Shown here in pieces: positions 17,932 to 26,413 of a DNA stretch of 64,000 bases. The notes below the pieces were generated by a model, which was not told the origin of the DNA, ran no database searches, and saw nothing but the letters and a program-made list of their open reading frames with translations. Position numbers and translations under genes: made by a program. The stretch is from the NCBI GenBank assembly GCA_963702685.1, contig CAVPDQ010000001.1, positions 244,188-308,187 of the forward strand, written 5' to 3'. This stretch comes from AP-15 sp963702685 (GTDB taxonomy: Bacteria > Pseudomonadota > Alphaproteobacteria > ATCC43930 > CGMCC-115725). Each line of letters starts with the position of its first letter. Positions within the stretch are counted from its first letter, which is position 1.

Positions 17932-20067
17932 CTATTTCGCGGCGAGGCCGGGGGCCGAGGCGCGGTCGAGCGCCTGCTCGACGATGCCGGTGGTCAAAAG
18001 CTCGGGCAATGCCTCGCCGTCGGGCCGCCGCGGGCCATAGACCGCGTCGAACGGCACGCCATAGCGGCCAAAGCTTTCGAGATAGGCGGTGACCGCCGGG
18101 TCGGGCCGGGTCCAATCGGCGCGCATCGCCACCACGCCGGGGCCGAAGAGCCGGCGCGCCACCCGCTCGCGGTCGAGCACCGCCGCCTCGTTGACCTTGC
18201 AGGTCAGGCACCAGGCGGCGGTCACATCGACGAATACGGTCTTGCCCTCACCGACCAGCCGATGGATCGCGGCGGCATCGAATTTCTGCCAGCGCCCGGC
18301 CTCGACCACCGGGCTCGAGTGCTCGACCCCGGCAAAGGCCGGCCACAGCACCGAGCCGGCGACCACGATCGCGGTCGCCGCCGAAGCGAGGCGGGCGGCG
18401 GGCACCGGCATGCTGCGGCGGCTCCGCAACGCCAGCAACACCACCACCAAGACCAGCGCCGCGCCGGTCCCGAGTGCAACCCGCGTCCCCGACAATGCCG
18501 CCAGCACGAACAGCAGCCACAACGCGGTGCCGGCCAAAGCCGCGCCGAGGATGGCGCGCAGGACGTAAAGCCAGCGGCCGGGCCGGGGCAGGAACGCGAC
18601 CAGGCGCGGGGCGGCGGCGACCAGAAGATAGGGGGAGGCGAGGCCGAGGCCCATGGCGGCGAACACGATCGCGATCTGCGGCGGTCCCTGCGACAAGGCA
18701 AAGCCGATCGCGGTGCCGACAAACGGCGCCGAGCAGGGTGTCGCCAGCAAGGTGGCAAAGGCGCCGGTGAGAAAGGCGTCGGCATAGGGCCGGCGCGCGC
18801 GGCCCGTCCCGGCCGCGTCGTAGACCGCGCGCGGCAGGGCGATCGGCAGCCAGCCCCAGAGGCTCGCCGCAAAGAGGGTCGTCAATGCCGCCATGCCGGC
18901 GACAAACCACGGCCATTGAAACTGGATGCCCCAGCCGATCGTCGAGCCGGCCGCCTTGAGCGCCATCAACGCCCCGGCGATGGCGGCGAAGGAGGCCAGC
19001 ACGCCGAGCGCCGTGACCAAAAGCCCGAGCCGCACCCGGCGCCGATCCTCCCCGGCCTGGCTCGCCACCGCCAGCAATTTGAGCGACAGCACCGGCAGGA
19101 CGCAGGGCATCGCGTTCAGGATCAGCCCGCCGAGGAGGGCTATGCCGATGATCGAGATGAGCCGTGCGGCCTCGCCCGATGGCGGGCCGGGCAGCGGCGT
19201 TGCCTCGAGCTCGGCGGCGCGCGCACCATCGACAAAGGTCAAGGTCAGCTTCTTGCCGGCGATTGCGGCACCGCCCGCGTCGCGGATCGGCACGGTCAGA
19301 CGCGCCGCGTGCCCCCATCGCGACAGCTGCACCTGCGGCCGCCCGGGCGATCCTTTGGCCACGCCCTCGACAAAGAGGTCGGGCGCGCTGAAACGCGGCG
19401 TCCGGACTTCTCAGCCGGACCACGAGGTTTGGATCGTGGCCGTCGCGAACGATATTGGCCGAGACGAGCTGCAAGCCGGCGGCGGCGAGCGGCTGCGGGA
19501 CAAGGGCGCGCGCGGCGGCGATCAAGGGGGCCTCCGGCGCCGCCGTGGCCGGGCCCGCGGGCAGGGTCAGATCGAATTTCGCCGAATAGGGCACACAAAT
19601 CTGCGCGCAGGCGGCCCAATCGACTTTGGCGTCGGAGCGCCAAGCGGCTGGCCGGCATGGGCTAGGGTCAGTGCCATCGGCAACACCACATGATCGCGGT
19701 AGCCGGCAGTCTCGAAGCCTTGCAGCGAATAGCGCGCCGGCGCCGGCCAAGCGATCTCCGCGGCCTGCGCCAGATTGTCCGAGCCGGCCCAATCGATCGA
19801 AGGCGGGATCCCGGCATCGCCCGGCGAGCGCCAATAGGCGTGCCAGCCCGGCGCCAGCCTGATCTCGAGCCCGGCGTCCACGGTCGCGGCCGAGCCGACG
19901 GCATCGGTCGCGGCGATCAGCCGCGCCGCGGAATGGTCGTCGCCGACCCACCCGGTCGCCGCCGCCTGCGCGGCAAGCGGCGACACCAGCAAAAAGGCGG
20001 CCGTCAGGACCGACCCGGCGCGGCGCAGCCCCGACCCGCGGCGGCGATCCGCCCGCTCCGCGATCAT
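17932..20067 (-). pseudogene. ScsB/DsbD-like thiol:disulfide interchange protein, two frame changes
   Basis: Three frames join into one protein of about 710 residues. The signal peptide and N-terminal domain run from ATG 20067 to TLAHAGQPL near 19655. A middle part follows with CAQICVPY, to near 19410. The main part then holds the membrane domain and ends with a thioredoxin-like domain. The redox cysteines are all visible: NAMPCVLPVLS, ATPCSAPFVG and the C-terminal AAWCLTCKVNE. ScsB/DsbD proteins carry electrons from cytoplasmic thioredoxin to periplasmic partners. ScsB types protect against copper, fitting the upstream neighbours. It is the last gene of the copper block. Confidence 0.85.
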
Positions 20068-20151
20068 CGAGCAATCAACCTTTTGCCCGTCGAGCTCAGT
20101 GCCGCCATTGCCGGTTGGGGCGATCTCCGCCGCCCATCATGCCGCCGCCCA

Positions 20152-20382
20152 TCATGCCGTGCTCGCCTGCCCGCCCATCATGCCGCCGCCCATTCTGTCG
20201 TCCATCATTCCTCCCCCCGTCATGCCGTCCCCCTTCATGCCGCCGCAGCCGCCCATCATCGGGCCGGCGGAGCCGCCAGAGGAGCCGCCCATTTGCGCGC
20301 GCGCCCAGATCGCCGGCGAGCCGGCGAGGACGATGCCGAGAGCGGCGGCGCAAAGCATCCGTCGTGCAGTGGTGCCGGTCAT
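20152..20382 (-). CDS. periplasmic Met/Gly-rich protein, probable copper binder
   Basis: 76 residues. A signal peptide (RRMLCAAALGIVLAGSPAIWARA) is followed by a mature part made of MMGG-, GGMM- and MGG-like repeats with one Cys. Met-rich exported peptides bind Cu(I), as in CopC/PcoE-like proteins and the CueO methionine loop. After the stop at 20152, a second frame carries on in the same style (GMMGGGMMGGG to 20096), so a single-base frame change may have cut off about 18 residues. It sits between DUF411 and ScsB-like genes in the copper block. Confidence 0.7.
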   Translation of the reverse strand: MTGTTARRMLCAAALGIVLAGSPAIWARAQMGGSSGGSAGPMMGGCGGMKGDGMTGGGMMDDRMGGGMMGGQASTA

Positions 20383-20417
20383 CCTGGTATCCTTTGCTCT
20401 GCGATCCTGAACCTAAG

Positions 20418-20870
20418 TCACGACGCCGTCATGAACACCTTCGGCGCCGCAGCGCTGTCGGCGATTTCGTAGATCGGGATCGGCCCGTTGCGCGGGCCCG
20501 GCATTCCGGGCAGACCCATCGGCATGCCCGGGATCGAGATGCCGACGATCTTCGGCCGCTCGGAGAGCAGCTTGCGGATCGCGTCAATCGGCACGTGGCC
20601 GATCACGACATAGCCGCCGATCATCGAGATATGGCAGCCGTCGAGCGCCTCCGGCACGCCTTTGTCGCGGGCCATCGTGACGAGATCGTTCGACGGCACG
20701 ACCTCGACGGTAAAGCCGTTCTGCCGCAGATAGTCGGCGTAGGCCTCGCAGCAGCTGCATTGCGGGTTCTTGTACAGCGTGACCGGTATCGACGCCGCCA
20801 GAACCGGCGCCGGGATCAGCGGAACCAAGGCGCCCGCCACAAGAAGGGAACGGCGGCTGATCATGCTCAT
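20418..20870 (-). CDS. DUF411 protein (COG3019), exported metal-binding candidate
   Basis: 150 residues. The N-terminus SRRSLLVAGALVPLIPAPVLA is a signal peptide with a twin-Arg-like start. The mature domain opens with VTLYKNPQCSCCEAYADYL, the DUF411 signature with Cys-x-Cys-Cys. GCHISMIGGYVVIGHVP follows. DUF411 proteins repeatedly sit beside copper genes and are suggested to bind copper. The C-terminal stretch is rich in Gly, Met and Pro. Its ATG overlaps a TGA of the preceding Sco frame, indicating translational coupling. Confidence 0.88.
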   Translation of the reverse strand: MSMISRRSLLVAGALVPLIPAPVLAASIPVTLYKNPQCSCCEAYADYLRQNGFTVEVVPSNDLVTMARDKGVPEALDGCHISMIGGYVVIGHVPIDAIRKLLSERPKIVGISIPGMPMGLPGMPGPRNGPIPIYEIADSAAAPKVFMTAS

Positions 20871-21241
20871 GTTGCAAACTCCATGTTATACTGCCGGGGT
20901 TCCAGTTCACCGGCTCGAACCCGTATTTGGCGCCGTAGCCGCGCATGATCGCAGCGGTGTCTTTGGCGTCCTCGGTGTCGGTGGCGACCGAGAGGAACTG
21001 CACGAGATTGCGCATCGGGGTTCGGTTGATCCCCTTTTGGATCGACGCCAAGAGCGCGCTCTGCAACGGACAAAAATCCTTGCATCGCGCGTAGATGAAG
21101 TCGAGCACGACAACCTTGCCGCGAAAGTCGGAGAGCCCGACCTTGTTGCCGGCCGCGGTTTCGAGCGTGAAGTCGGGAGCGGGCTGGTCGACCGGCTGGA
21201 AGGCTCGGCGCCTGATATTTGGCCGGGTGTGTCGCCGGCAC
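20867..21241 (-). pseudogene. Sco1/SenC-type copper chaperone, shortened and frame-shifted
   Basis: One frame encodes a clear Sco/thioredoxin core: PAPDFTLETAAGNKVGLSDF, then FIYARCKDFCPLQ with the copper-binding Cys-x3-Cys, and FLSVATDTEDAKDTAAIMRG. The core has no start of its own. The neighbouring frame offers GTG at 21241, with a shift near 21205 joining the two. Near 20890 the sequence leaves the Sco pattern and a third-frame TGA overlaps the DUF411 ATG. The C-terminal third, including the conserved copper-ligand His, is missing. No membrane anchor is seen. It may be a decayed gene or a minimal Sco variant. Confidence 0.7.
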
Positions 21242-21515
21242 TGCGACCGGGTGCGCGGGAATTGCCGCGCATCATTCTCGGCATGCACAGCCCGAGCGCG
21301 CACATGACGAGGCACGGCGCCAGGCTGATCAGGATCGGTGCCGCGCCGATGGCGGTGATCCTGCCCCAGCCCGACGCCAATCCGGCAGCGACGATGGCGG
21401 CGCCGCCGATCATCAGGCCCCGCCGGCCGCCGAGCCAGCGCGGGACCAGGTGGGGAAGCGTCTGTGTCGGCCCGGCTCGGGATAGGGCCGCTGGCCCGGC
21501 ATCGGTTTGGTGCAT
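21241..21515 (-). CDS. small membrane protein of the copper block, end uncertain
   Basis: From the ATG at 21515 there are about 90 residues. A cytoplasmic start is followed by two hydrophobic segments: LMIGGAAIVAAGLASGW, and APILISLAPCLVMCALGLCM with three Cys. Short proteins with this LAPC-x4-C-ALGLCM ending occur near heavy-metal genes. The frame stays open into the Sco coding region, where it is out of phase, so the true stop is unclear; I end it where the Sco segment begins. The function is unknown. Confidence 0.5.
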
Positions 21516-21560
21516 CGGTTGTTTCCTTCCTCCAGTTGATTGGCCACCGCCGGAACCCGG

Positions 21561-22274
21561 TCATGGGCTTGCCTTTCGCCCGCTCGAAGCAAGCCCGAGG
21601 CGATCGCGGATCAGCGCCTTCATCGCGGGGCTGTCCCATTCGGCCGGCCCGAGCTTGCGGGCGATCTCGCGCCCGTCGCGATCGATCAGCAATGTCGTCG
21701 GGACCCCGGACACATCGACATCCCGCGACGCCTTGCCGGAGGGGTCGAGATAGATGCCGAGTGCAGTCAGTCCGACCTCGCGATAGAACTTCCGGACGAC
21801 GGCAGCGCCTTGTCGGTCGATCGAGAGCGGCAAGACCGCCAGGCGGGATTTGTCGAACGCCGCCTGCAGCCGATCGAGCGCTGGCATCTCCTTGCGGCAC
21901 GGAACGCACCAGGTCGCCCAGATGTTGAGGACCACCGGCCGGCCGCGGAAATCGGCGAGCGACAACGGATGGCCGTCCCCGTCGGTGAAGCGGAGCTCGG
22001 GCAGGGCGCGCGGCTGCGGCAGGAACGACAGCTCGAAGGCGCCGGAGGGCGTCGATCCCGTGCCTCGGAGATCCGGGGCGGCTTCGTTCTGCCGGGTGGG
22101 CGTCACGAACCCCGTCCCGAAAACATCGACGAGCCAGACCGCCGACGCGACGAGCAACCCCGCTGCGGCGCCAACAGCGAGCCTCCTCAGGCCACGATTC
22201 GAGTTTGGCGCTGCTGCCCGCGGCCGCGGCGCCGCCGGAAATCCGTCATGGCGCGGTCCTCTGCCGGTCAGCAT
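21561..22274 (-). CDS. TlpA-like membrane-anchored thioredoxin-fold protein
   Basis: 237 residues. One N-terminal membrane anchor (about 32-50) precedes a periplasmic thioredoxin domain of the TlpA/ResA type. The active site WCVPC lies in NIWATWCVPCRKEMPAL. The cis-Pro segment is VSGVPTTLLIDRDG. These proteins reduce cytochrome c or copper-site cysteines, for example Sco and CuA. Its ATG overlaps the stop of the upstream cytochrome gene (ATGCTGA), so the two are translationally coupled. Together with the Sco-like gene downstream, it points to copper-site or haem-protein maturation. Confidence 0.88.
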   Translation of the reverse strand: MLTGRGPRHDGFPAAPRPRAAAPNSNRGLRRLAVGAAAGLLVASAVWLVDVFGTGFVTPTRQNEAAPDLRGTGSTPSGAFELSFLPQPRALPELRFTDGDGHPLSLADFRGRPVVLNIWATWCVPCRKEMPALDRLQAAFDKSRLAVLPLSIDRQGAAVVRKFYREVGLTALGIYLDPSGKASRDVDVSGVPTTLLIDRDGREIARKLGPAEWDSPAMKALIRDRLGLASSGRKASP

Positions 22275-22932
22275 TGGCGTTTGATAAAGGGGCTGATCTC
22301 GTCGGAGCTCGCAAAGAACACCGAGGCGCGGTCGCCGATCATCCCGGCGGGCATGATGACCGGCTTCCCGGCGCGCGGGCCGGTATCGGCCGAATCGGTC
22401 TTGAAGCGCAGGTTGGCCTCCCAGAACGCCGCGGTCTTGCCGTCCGCCGTGGTCACGAAGTAGCTGTCGCGGCAGGCGCGGATCGCGCTGACCTGCCGGT
22501 TCGGGCCGAGCTTTTTGAGGTCCTGAAAACCGCCGCTCGCCGCCTTGTCCGGCGCCGCAGCGAGATAGGCGATCAGGTCGGCCCGCTGGTGGGTATCCGC
22601 GATGCCGGCGAAGGCCATGCTGTTGTTCGGGATGAAATCAGCCGGCGATTTGAGCCATTTGTCGAGGGACTGCTCGTCCCACACGACGGTGGCAGCCTTG
22701 AGCGCCAGCGAATAGCGCGCGAAGCTTTCGAGGCCCCCCGCCTTGCGGCCCCAAATGCCGGCGAGGCTCGGCCCGGTCATGTTCCGGCCGGGATCGAAGC
22801 GAATGGCAGGCGGCGCAGGCGCGGAAGAGCTGTGCCCCCTGCGCCGCATCGCCGGGCAGGGTCTCGGCGCGCGCGCCGATGACAATCACCGCCGCGACGA
22901 GCCGCCAGCACGAAGAGGGTGCGATTGAGCAT
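22268..22932 (-). pseudogene. class I cytochrome c with an extra C-terminal domain, frame changes
   Basis: The ATG at 22932 begins a signal peptide (MLNRTLFVL) that must change frame near 22900 to continue. The next frame encodes GAQLFRACAACHSL, with haem motif CAACH. After a shift near 22797 the third frame carries the rest: NMTGPSLAGIWG, MAFAGIADTHQRADLIAYLA with the axial Met, then about 90 more residues. The extra part contains Cys, AFWEANLRFKTD and a Cys at the very end, and is not part of normal cytochrome c. It follows the oxidase gene by 9 bp and overlaps tlpA-like. Confidence 0.8.
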
Positions 22933-22941
22933 TGCGCGACC

Positions 22942-24378
22942 CTAGGCGACGCGGATGACGGTCATCATGCCGGCCATCTGATGATCCATGATGTGACAGT
23001 GGAAGAGCCAGTCGCCGGGGTTGTCGGCGACAAAGGCGATTGCGACGGTCTCACGCGGCGCGACCAGCACCGTGTCGCCCCAGACGGCGCCGGCGACCGC
23101 GCTGCCGTTGCGGGTCAGCACGCGAAAGCTGTGGCCGTGCAGGTGCATCGGGTGCCACCACGCGGTCTCGTTCTTGATCGCAAGAACGCAGCTGGCACCG
23201 CGGCGCAGGGTCAGCATCGGCGGCATAAGGGGCTCGCCGTCGCCGGTCATCGACTTGCCGTTGATCGCCCAGACCGCACCACCGCCCATCATCCCGCCCA
23301 TCATCCCGCCCATCATGCCGGTGCCGCCCATCATGCCGCCTTGCAGCCGCATGAGATGCCGCTCGGCCTTGGCGAGATCGGGCTGCGGCAGCGGGTTCGG
23401 CGGCAGGCGCGCCACCGCGTCGGACGGGTGCGCGCGCAGCGGCGGATCGGCGCCGTAAGCGAGCTCGACCAAGGTGTAGGCGAGCCGGCGGCCGTAGAAA
23501 TCGTCGGTGACCCGGTGCCGGCTGCCGGGTGCGGCACTCATGTCGAGGATCAGATCGGCGCGCATCGCCGGGCCGAGCAGCAGCCGGCCGGCGGGCTCGT
23601 GCGGGTCGCAAGGCTGGCCGTCGAGCGCCACCACGACCGGCCGGTGGCCCGCGAAGTTCAGCGCCATGATCCGCGCGGTCGCGGCGTTGACGATGCGCAG
23701 GCGCACGCGCTCGCCGGCCCGCACCGGCACGGCGCCCGGAACCTGGCCGCCGATCGTCACGGTGTTGCCGACCCGGCCCGACATCGCCGCCTCCATGCGG
23801 TTGCCGAAGCCCGCGGCGATCTGCGCATCGCCGCCGAGGCGCCAATCCTGGACCACCCACAACAGCTCGCGATCGACCCGCGGCGGCTCGGCCTCCGCGA
23901 CGATCAGCGCGCCGGCGAGGCCGCGCCCCATCTCTTCGAGGCTGTGGTCGTGCGGATGATAGAGAAAGGTGCCGGCGTCGGGCGGGGTGAACGCATAGGT
24001 GAAGCTCTCACCGGGCTTGATCGGCGGCTGGGTCAGCCCCGGCACGCCGTCCATCGCATTCGGCAGGCGGATGCCGTGCCAGTGCACGGTCGTGTCCTCG
24101 CCGAGCCGGTTGTCGGCGACAATGCGGAACGGCCGGCCCTGAGGGATGCGCAAGACCGGCCCCGGCACCGTGGCGTCATAGGCGAAGACCCGCGTTGCCG
24201 GATGCGCCCCGCCGACCAGCGCCACCCGGCCGGCCGCGGCGATCAGCCGCCCCGGCTCGGGTTCGCTTTCCGCGGCGAGCAGTCGGCGCGCCGCCAAGGG
24301 TATGGCGCCGGCCAAGGCTGCAACGCCCGATTTCAAGATTTGCCGGCGATCGAGCGCCGGCGGAAAAACCCGCTCCAT
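22942..24378 (-). CDS. multicopper oxidase (CueO/CopA-like) with a Met-rich insert
   Basis: 478 residues. The start RRQILKSG followed by a hydrophobic stretch is a Tat-type signal. Copper ligands are in the expected places: HWHG at 99-102, HPHDH at 141-145, HPMHLHGH at 409-416 and HCHIMDHQMAGM at 460-471, including the type 1 Cys461 and axial Met471. Residues 347-367 are a run of Gly and Met, comparable to the Cu(I)-binding methionine segment of CueO. It likely oxidises Cu(I) in the periplasm for copper tolerance. It leads the tightly packed oxidase-cytochrome-thioredoxin set. Confidence 0.95.
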   Translation of the reverse strand: MERVFPPALDRRQILKSGVAALAGAIPLAARRLLAAESEPEPGRLIAAAGRVALVGGAHPATRVFAYDATVPGPVLRIPQGRPFRIVADNRLGEDTTVHWHGIRLPNAMDGVPGLTQPPIKPGESFTYAFTPPDAGTFLYHPHDHSLEEMGRGLAGALIVAEAEPPRVDRELLWVVQDWRLGGDAQIAAGFGNRMEAAMSGRVGNTVTIGGQVPGAVPVRAGERVRLRIVNAATARIMALNFAGHRPVVVALDGQPCDPHEPAGRLLLGPAMRADLILDMSAAPGSRHRVTDDFYGRRLAYTLVELAYGADPPLRAHPSDAVARLPPNPLPQPDLAKAERHLMRLQGGMMGGTGMMGGMMGGMMGGGAVWAINGKSMTGDGEPLMPPMLTLRRGASCVLAIKNETAWWHPMHLHGHSFRVLTRNGSAVAGAVWGDTVLVAPRETVAIAFVADNPGDWLFHCHIMDHQMAGMMTVIRVA

Positions 24379-24435
24379 CGAACCCGTCCGCGAATGTGCC
24401 GAGGCGGTGCTACCGCTCCGCTGGCGCGGAGGCGG

Positions 24436-24765
24436 CTAAACGATGGCGGCGGGTCGGGGCGGGAGCGGGTCCGGCGCCGGCGGCTCACCGGCGGTCTGCG
24501 GCATCGGGCTCGCCGCGTAAGCCAGCCTCTCGAAGGCCGGCAGGAAAATCGGCGGCGGTGCCGTCAGAAAGGCAGCGCCGGCGCAAGCGGATATGCAGCA
24601 GGTCGATCCCGGATGCTTGGCGCCCGGCGCCTTTGCCGGGCAATCGGCGCAAGGCATGCCGGCCGGCATGGCCATCGCCACCGCAAAACTCGGCAGCACC
24701 CCCGTCAGCACAAAGGCGACGGCGGTCAGCAACAGAGTGAGGCGTCTCAAGACCGGCACGCGCAT
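24436..24765 (-). CDS. small exported Cys-containing protein beside the oxidase
   Basis: 109 residues from ATG 24765; longer starts are possible but would add antisense-like sequence. A hydrophobic leader (LTLLLTAVAFVLTGVLPSF) is followed by MPAGMPCADCPAK and later CCISACAG, giving six cysteines. A second hydrophobic stretch and a Pro-rich end complete it. Small proteins with such Met/Cys-x2-Cys patterns are frequent next to copper oxidases and are presumed metal binders, but no family name can be given with certainty. It is the first gene of the copper block, 57 bp before the oxidase. Confidence 0.65.
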   Translation of the reverse strand: MRVPVLRRLTLLLTAVAFVLTGVLPSFAVAMAMPAGMPCADCPAKAPGAKHPGSTCCISACAGAAFLTAPPPIFLPAFERLAYAASPMPQTAGEPPAPDPLPPRPAAIV

Positions 24766-24909
24766 ACGCCGCAACAGATAGGGGCGCCCGCTCAAATCGG
24801 CAAGCCCGTGCCGCTGGGTACTAAAGGCTTCCAAACTTAAGAGAGTTCGTCTTGCGCGGGCTTGCCCCGCGCACCTACGTCTTTGCCTCGTCCGCAGGAA
24901 GCCGTGGAT

Positions 24910-24928
24910 GGCCGGAACAAGTCCGGCC
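24910..24928. repeat. short dispersed palindrome
   Basis: GGCCGGAACAAGTCCGGCC is a palindrome with a 5-base centre, related to those at 11988-12006 and 31826-31844. It lies in the spacer between the copper block and the MBL-fold gene. The spacer also has short AT-rich patches (near 24831 and 24955) that could hold a promoter for the copper block. Confidence 0.5.
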
Positions 24929-24963
24929 ACGAACGAACCGGTACCCATTCCTCTAATTAAGAT

Positions 24964-25844
24964 CTAAACAGCGCCGGCCTGCTGCTTCTTGTCGAGGAGG
25001 CGCTGGTGCAGGTTGCGCACGATCATGTCGGTCAGCCGCTCGTTGTGCATAAAGAGGCGCTGGCCGATCGGGTAGGGGTCTTGGCGCGGTGACGTCGATC
25101 GGGTCCTGTCAACGCTTCGTCGGCGCCGACGCCGCGATCGACCAAGCGTTCGACATAGCCGACCCAGTTTTCGACGATCTGCGCCTGCTCCTTCAGATAG
25201 GCCTTGGTGCACGGGTCGCCGTGGCCCGGCACGATTACCTCCACGTCGAGCGCCTCGATGCTTTTGAGCGCGGCGAGCCACTCCCACGGGTCGCATTCCT
25301 GCAGCCACGATCGGCATTTGTAAAAGACGTTGTCGCCGGTAAACACCACGCCTTCTTCCGGCACGTGGACCGAGGTCTGGGGTGAGGTGTGGCCGGGCAT
25401 GTGGATGATGTTGAAGGTGTGGTTGCCGACATTGAGGGTCAATGTATCGGTAAAGGTCAGGGTCGGCGGGTTGGCGGCCGGAAAATCGGGATGACCGACG
25501 AGCCAGACACTGTCCGGGTCGGTCTCCTTGAAGCGCTCGCGCTTTTCGTCGAGCGTGCCGAACGCATAAAGATAGCGCTCAAAGCATTCCTGCAATCCCA
25601 CCTGCCCGACGATCTTGGTGTTGTTGGTGAAATAGGCGTTGCCCGAGATGTGGTCGCCATGCGGCTCGGTGTTGATCAGGTAGCGGATCGGCGCCTTCTC
25701 TTCCATGCGCTCGCGCCAGCGCACCGCATCGATCGGCTGCTGCGGCGAATCGATCATCACATAGCCGTCGCTGGTCTCGACAAAGCTCGGATTGCAGCCG
25801 GCAAAATAGATTTCGGCATACGAATTCGGTCCGACCCTGCGCAT
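24964..25844 (-). pseudogene. MBL-fold metallo-hydrolase, one frame change near its end
   Basis: The ATG at 25844 follows GAGGAGG. The metallo-beta-lactamase fold is clear: EPHGDHISGN, HMPGHTSPQTS, VFTGDNVF and VPGHGDPC. The first metal motif normally reads HxHxDH; here its first position is Glu (E-P-H-G-D-H). The frame breaks near 25093 after GADEALTGP. Removing one base joins it to IDVTAPRQDPYPIGQRLFMHN in the frame ending at 24964, giving about 293 residues. The hydrolysed substrate is unknown. It stands alone between the copper block and a TerB-like gene. Confidence 0.82.
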
Positions 25845-25955
25845 CGCCGCCTCCTCTTTGTCGCGGGCTGCAATTTTCTCCGATCGGGCGGGGGCGCACA
25901 AGAGCGAGGGCTACCCTGAGTGCTGTCCCCGGCGCGTCAGGGCGCCGGCAAACGG

Positions 25956-26360
25956 CTACAGCGTCTGGAAACGGGCGCGGGCGGCACGCTCTATCGCGGC
26001 GGCGATCAGCCGGTCGAGATTGAGGCGGTGGCGCAGCAATTCGAGGAGGCGCAGCTCCTCCTGGCTCGCCTCGCCGTCGGCGGCGACGAGGTCGCAGGCG
26101 ATGGCATAGGCGGTCTCGCGCAATTTTGCCGGCAACGCCGCTTTGATCGCCTTCAGGGTTTCTTCGAGACCGTCTTCGCGACCGATCAGCTGGGTGCAGT
26201 CGTTGAGCAGGCCGGGGAGCGCGCTACGGTCGAAATCGCGGAACACCGGCAAATCCTCGACGATGTCGCCGATGATCCGAAGCTCGGATTCGGGCAGGCT
26301 GCTGTCGGCCGCCGACACCAGGACCATCGTGTAGATCAGCGCGCGGTGGTGGTCGAGCAT
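25956..26360 (-). CDS. TerB-like (tellurite-resistance fold) protein
   Basis: 134 residues. All-helical TerB-type pattern: an opening helix, VSAADSSLPESELRII, and a second acidic repeat CDLVAADGEASQEELRLLELL (about 90-110). These acidic loops are the likely metal sites. No tellurium-resistance operon is present, so a general stress or metal-sensing role is more likely. It lies 53 bp downstream of the DinG-like helicase on the same strand, possibly in one transcript. Confidence 0.82.
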   Translation of the reverse strand: MLDHHRALIYTMVLVSAADSSLPESELRIIGDIVEDLPVFRDFDRSALPGLLNDCTQLIGREDGLEETLKAIKAALPAKLRETAYAIACDLVAADGEASQEELRLLELLRHRLNLDRLIAAAIERAARARFQTL

Positions 26361-26413
26361 CGGATGTCCTTTTCGAGGCTGCCCGGCGAGAGACCAAAAC
26401 CTCGACGCCGGTG

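Noticed and set aside
22879..24840. A 653-codon plus-strand frame opposite the multicopper oxidase
   Set aside because: The oxidase has all copper ligands in order. The plus-strand frame is rich in His, Arg and Ala only as a mirror.
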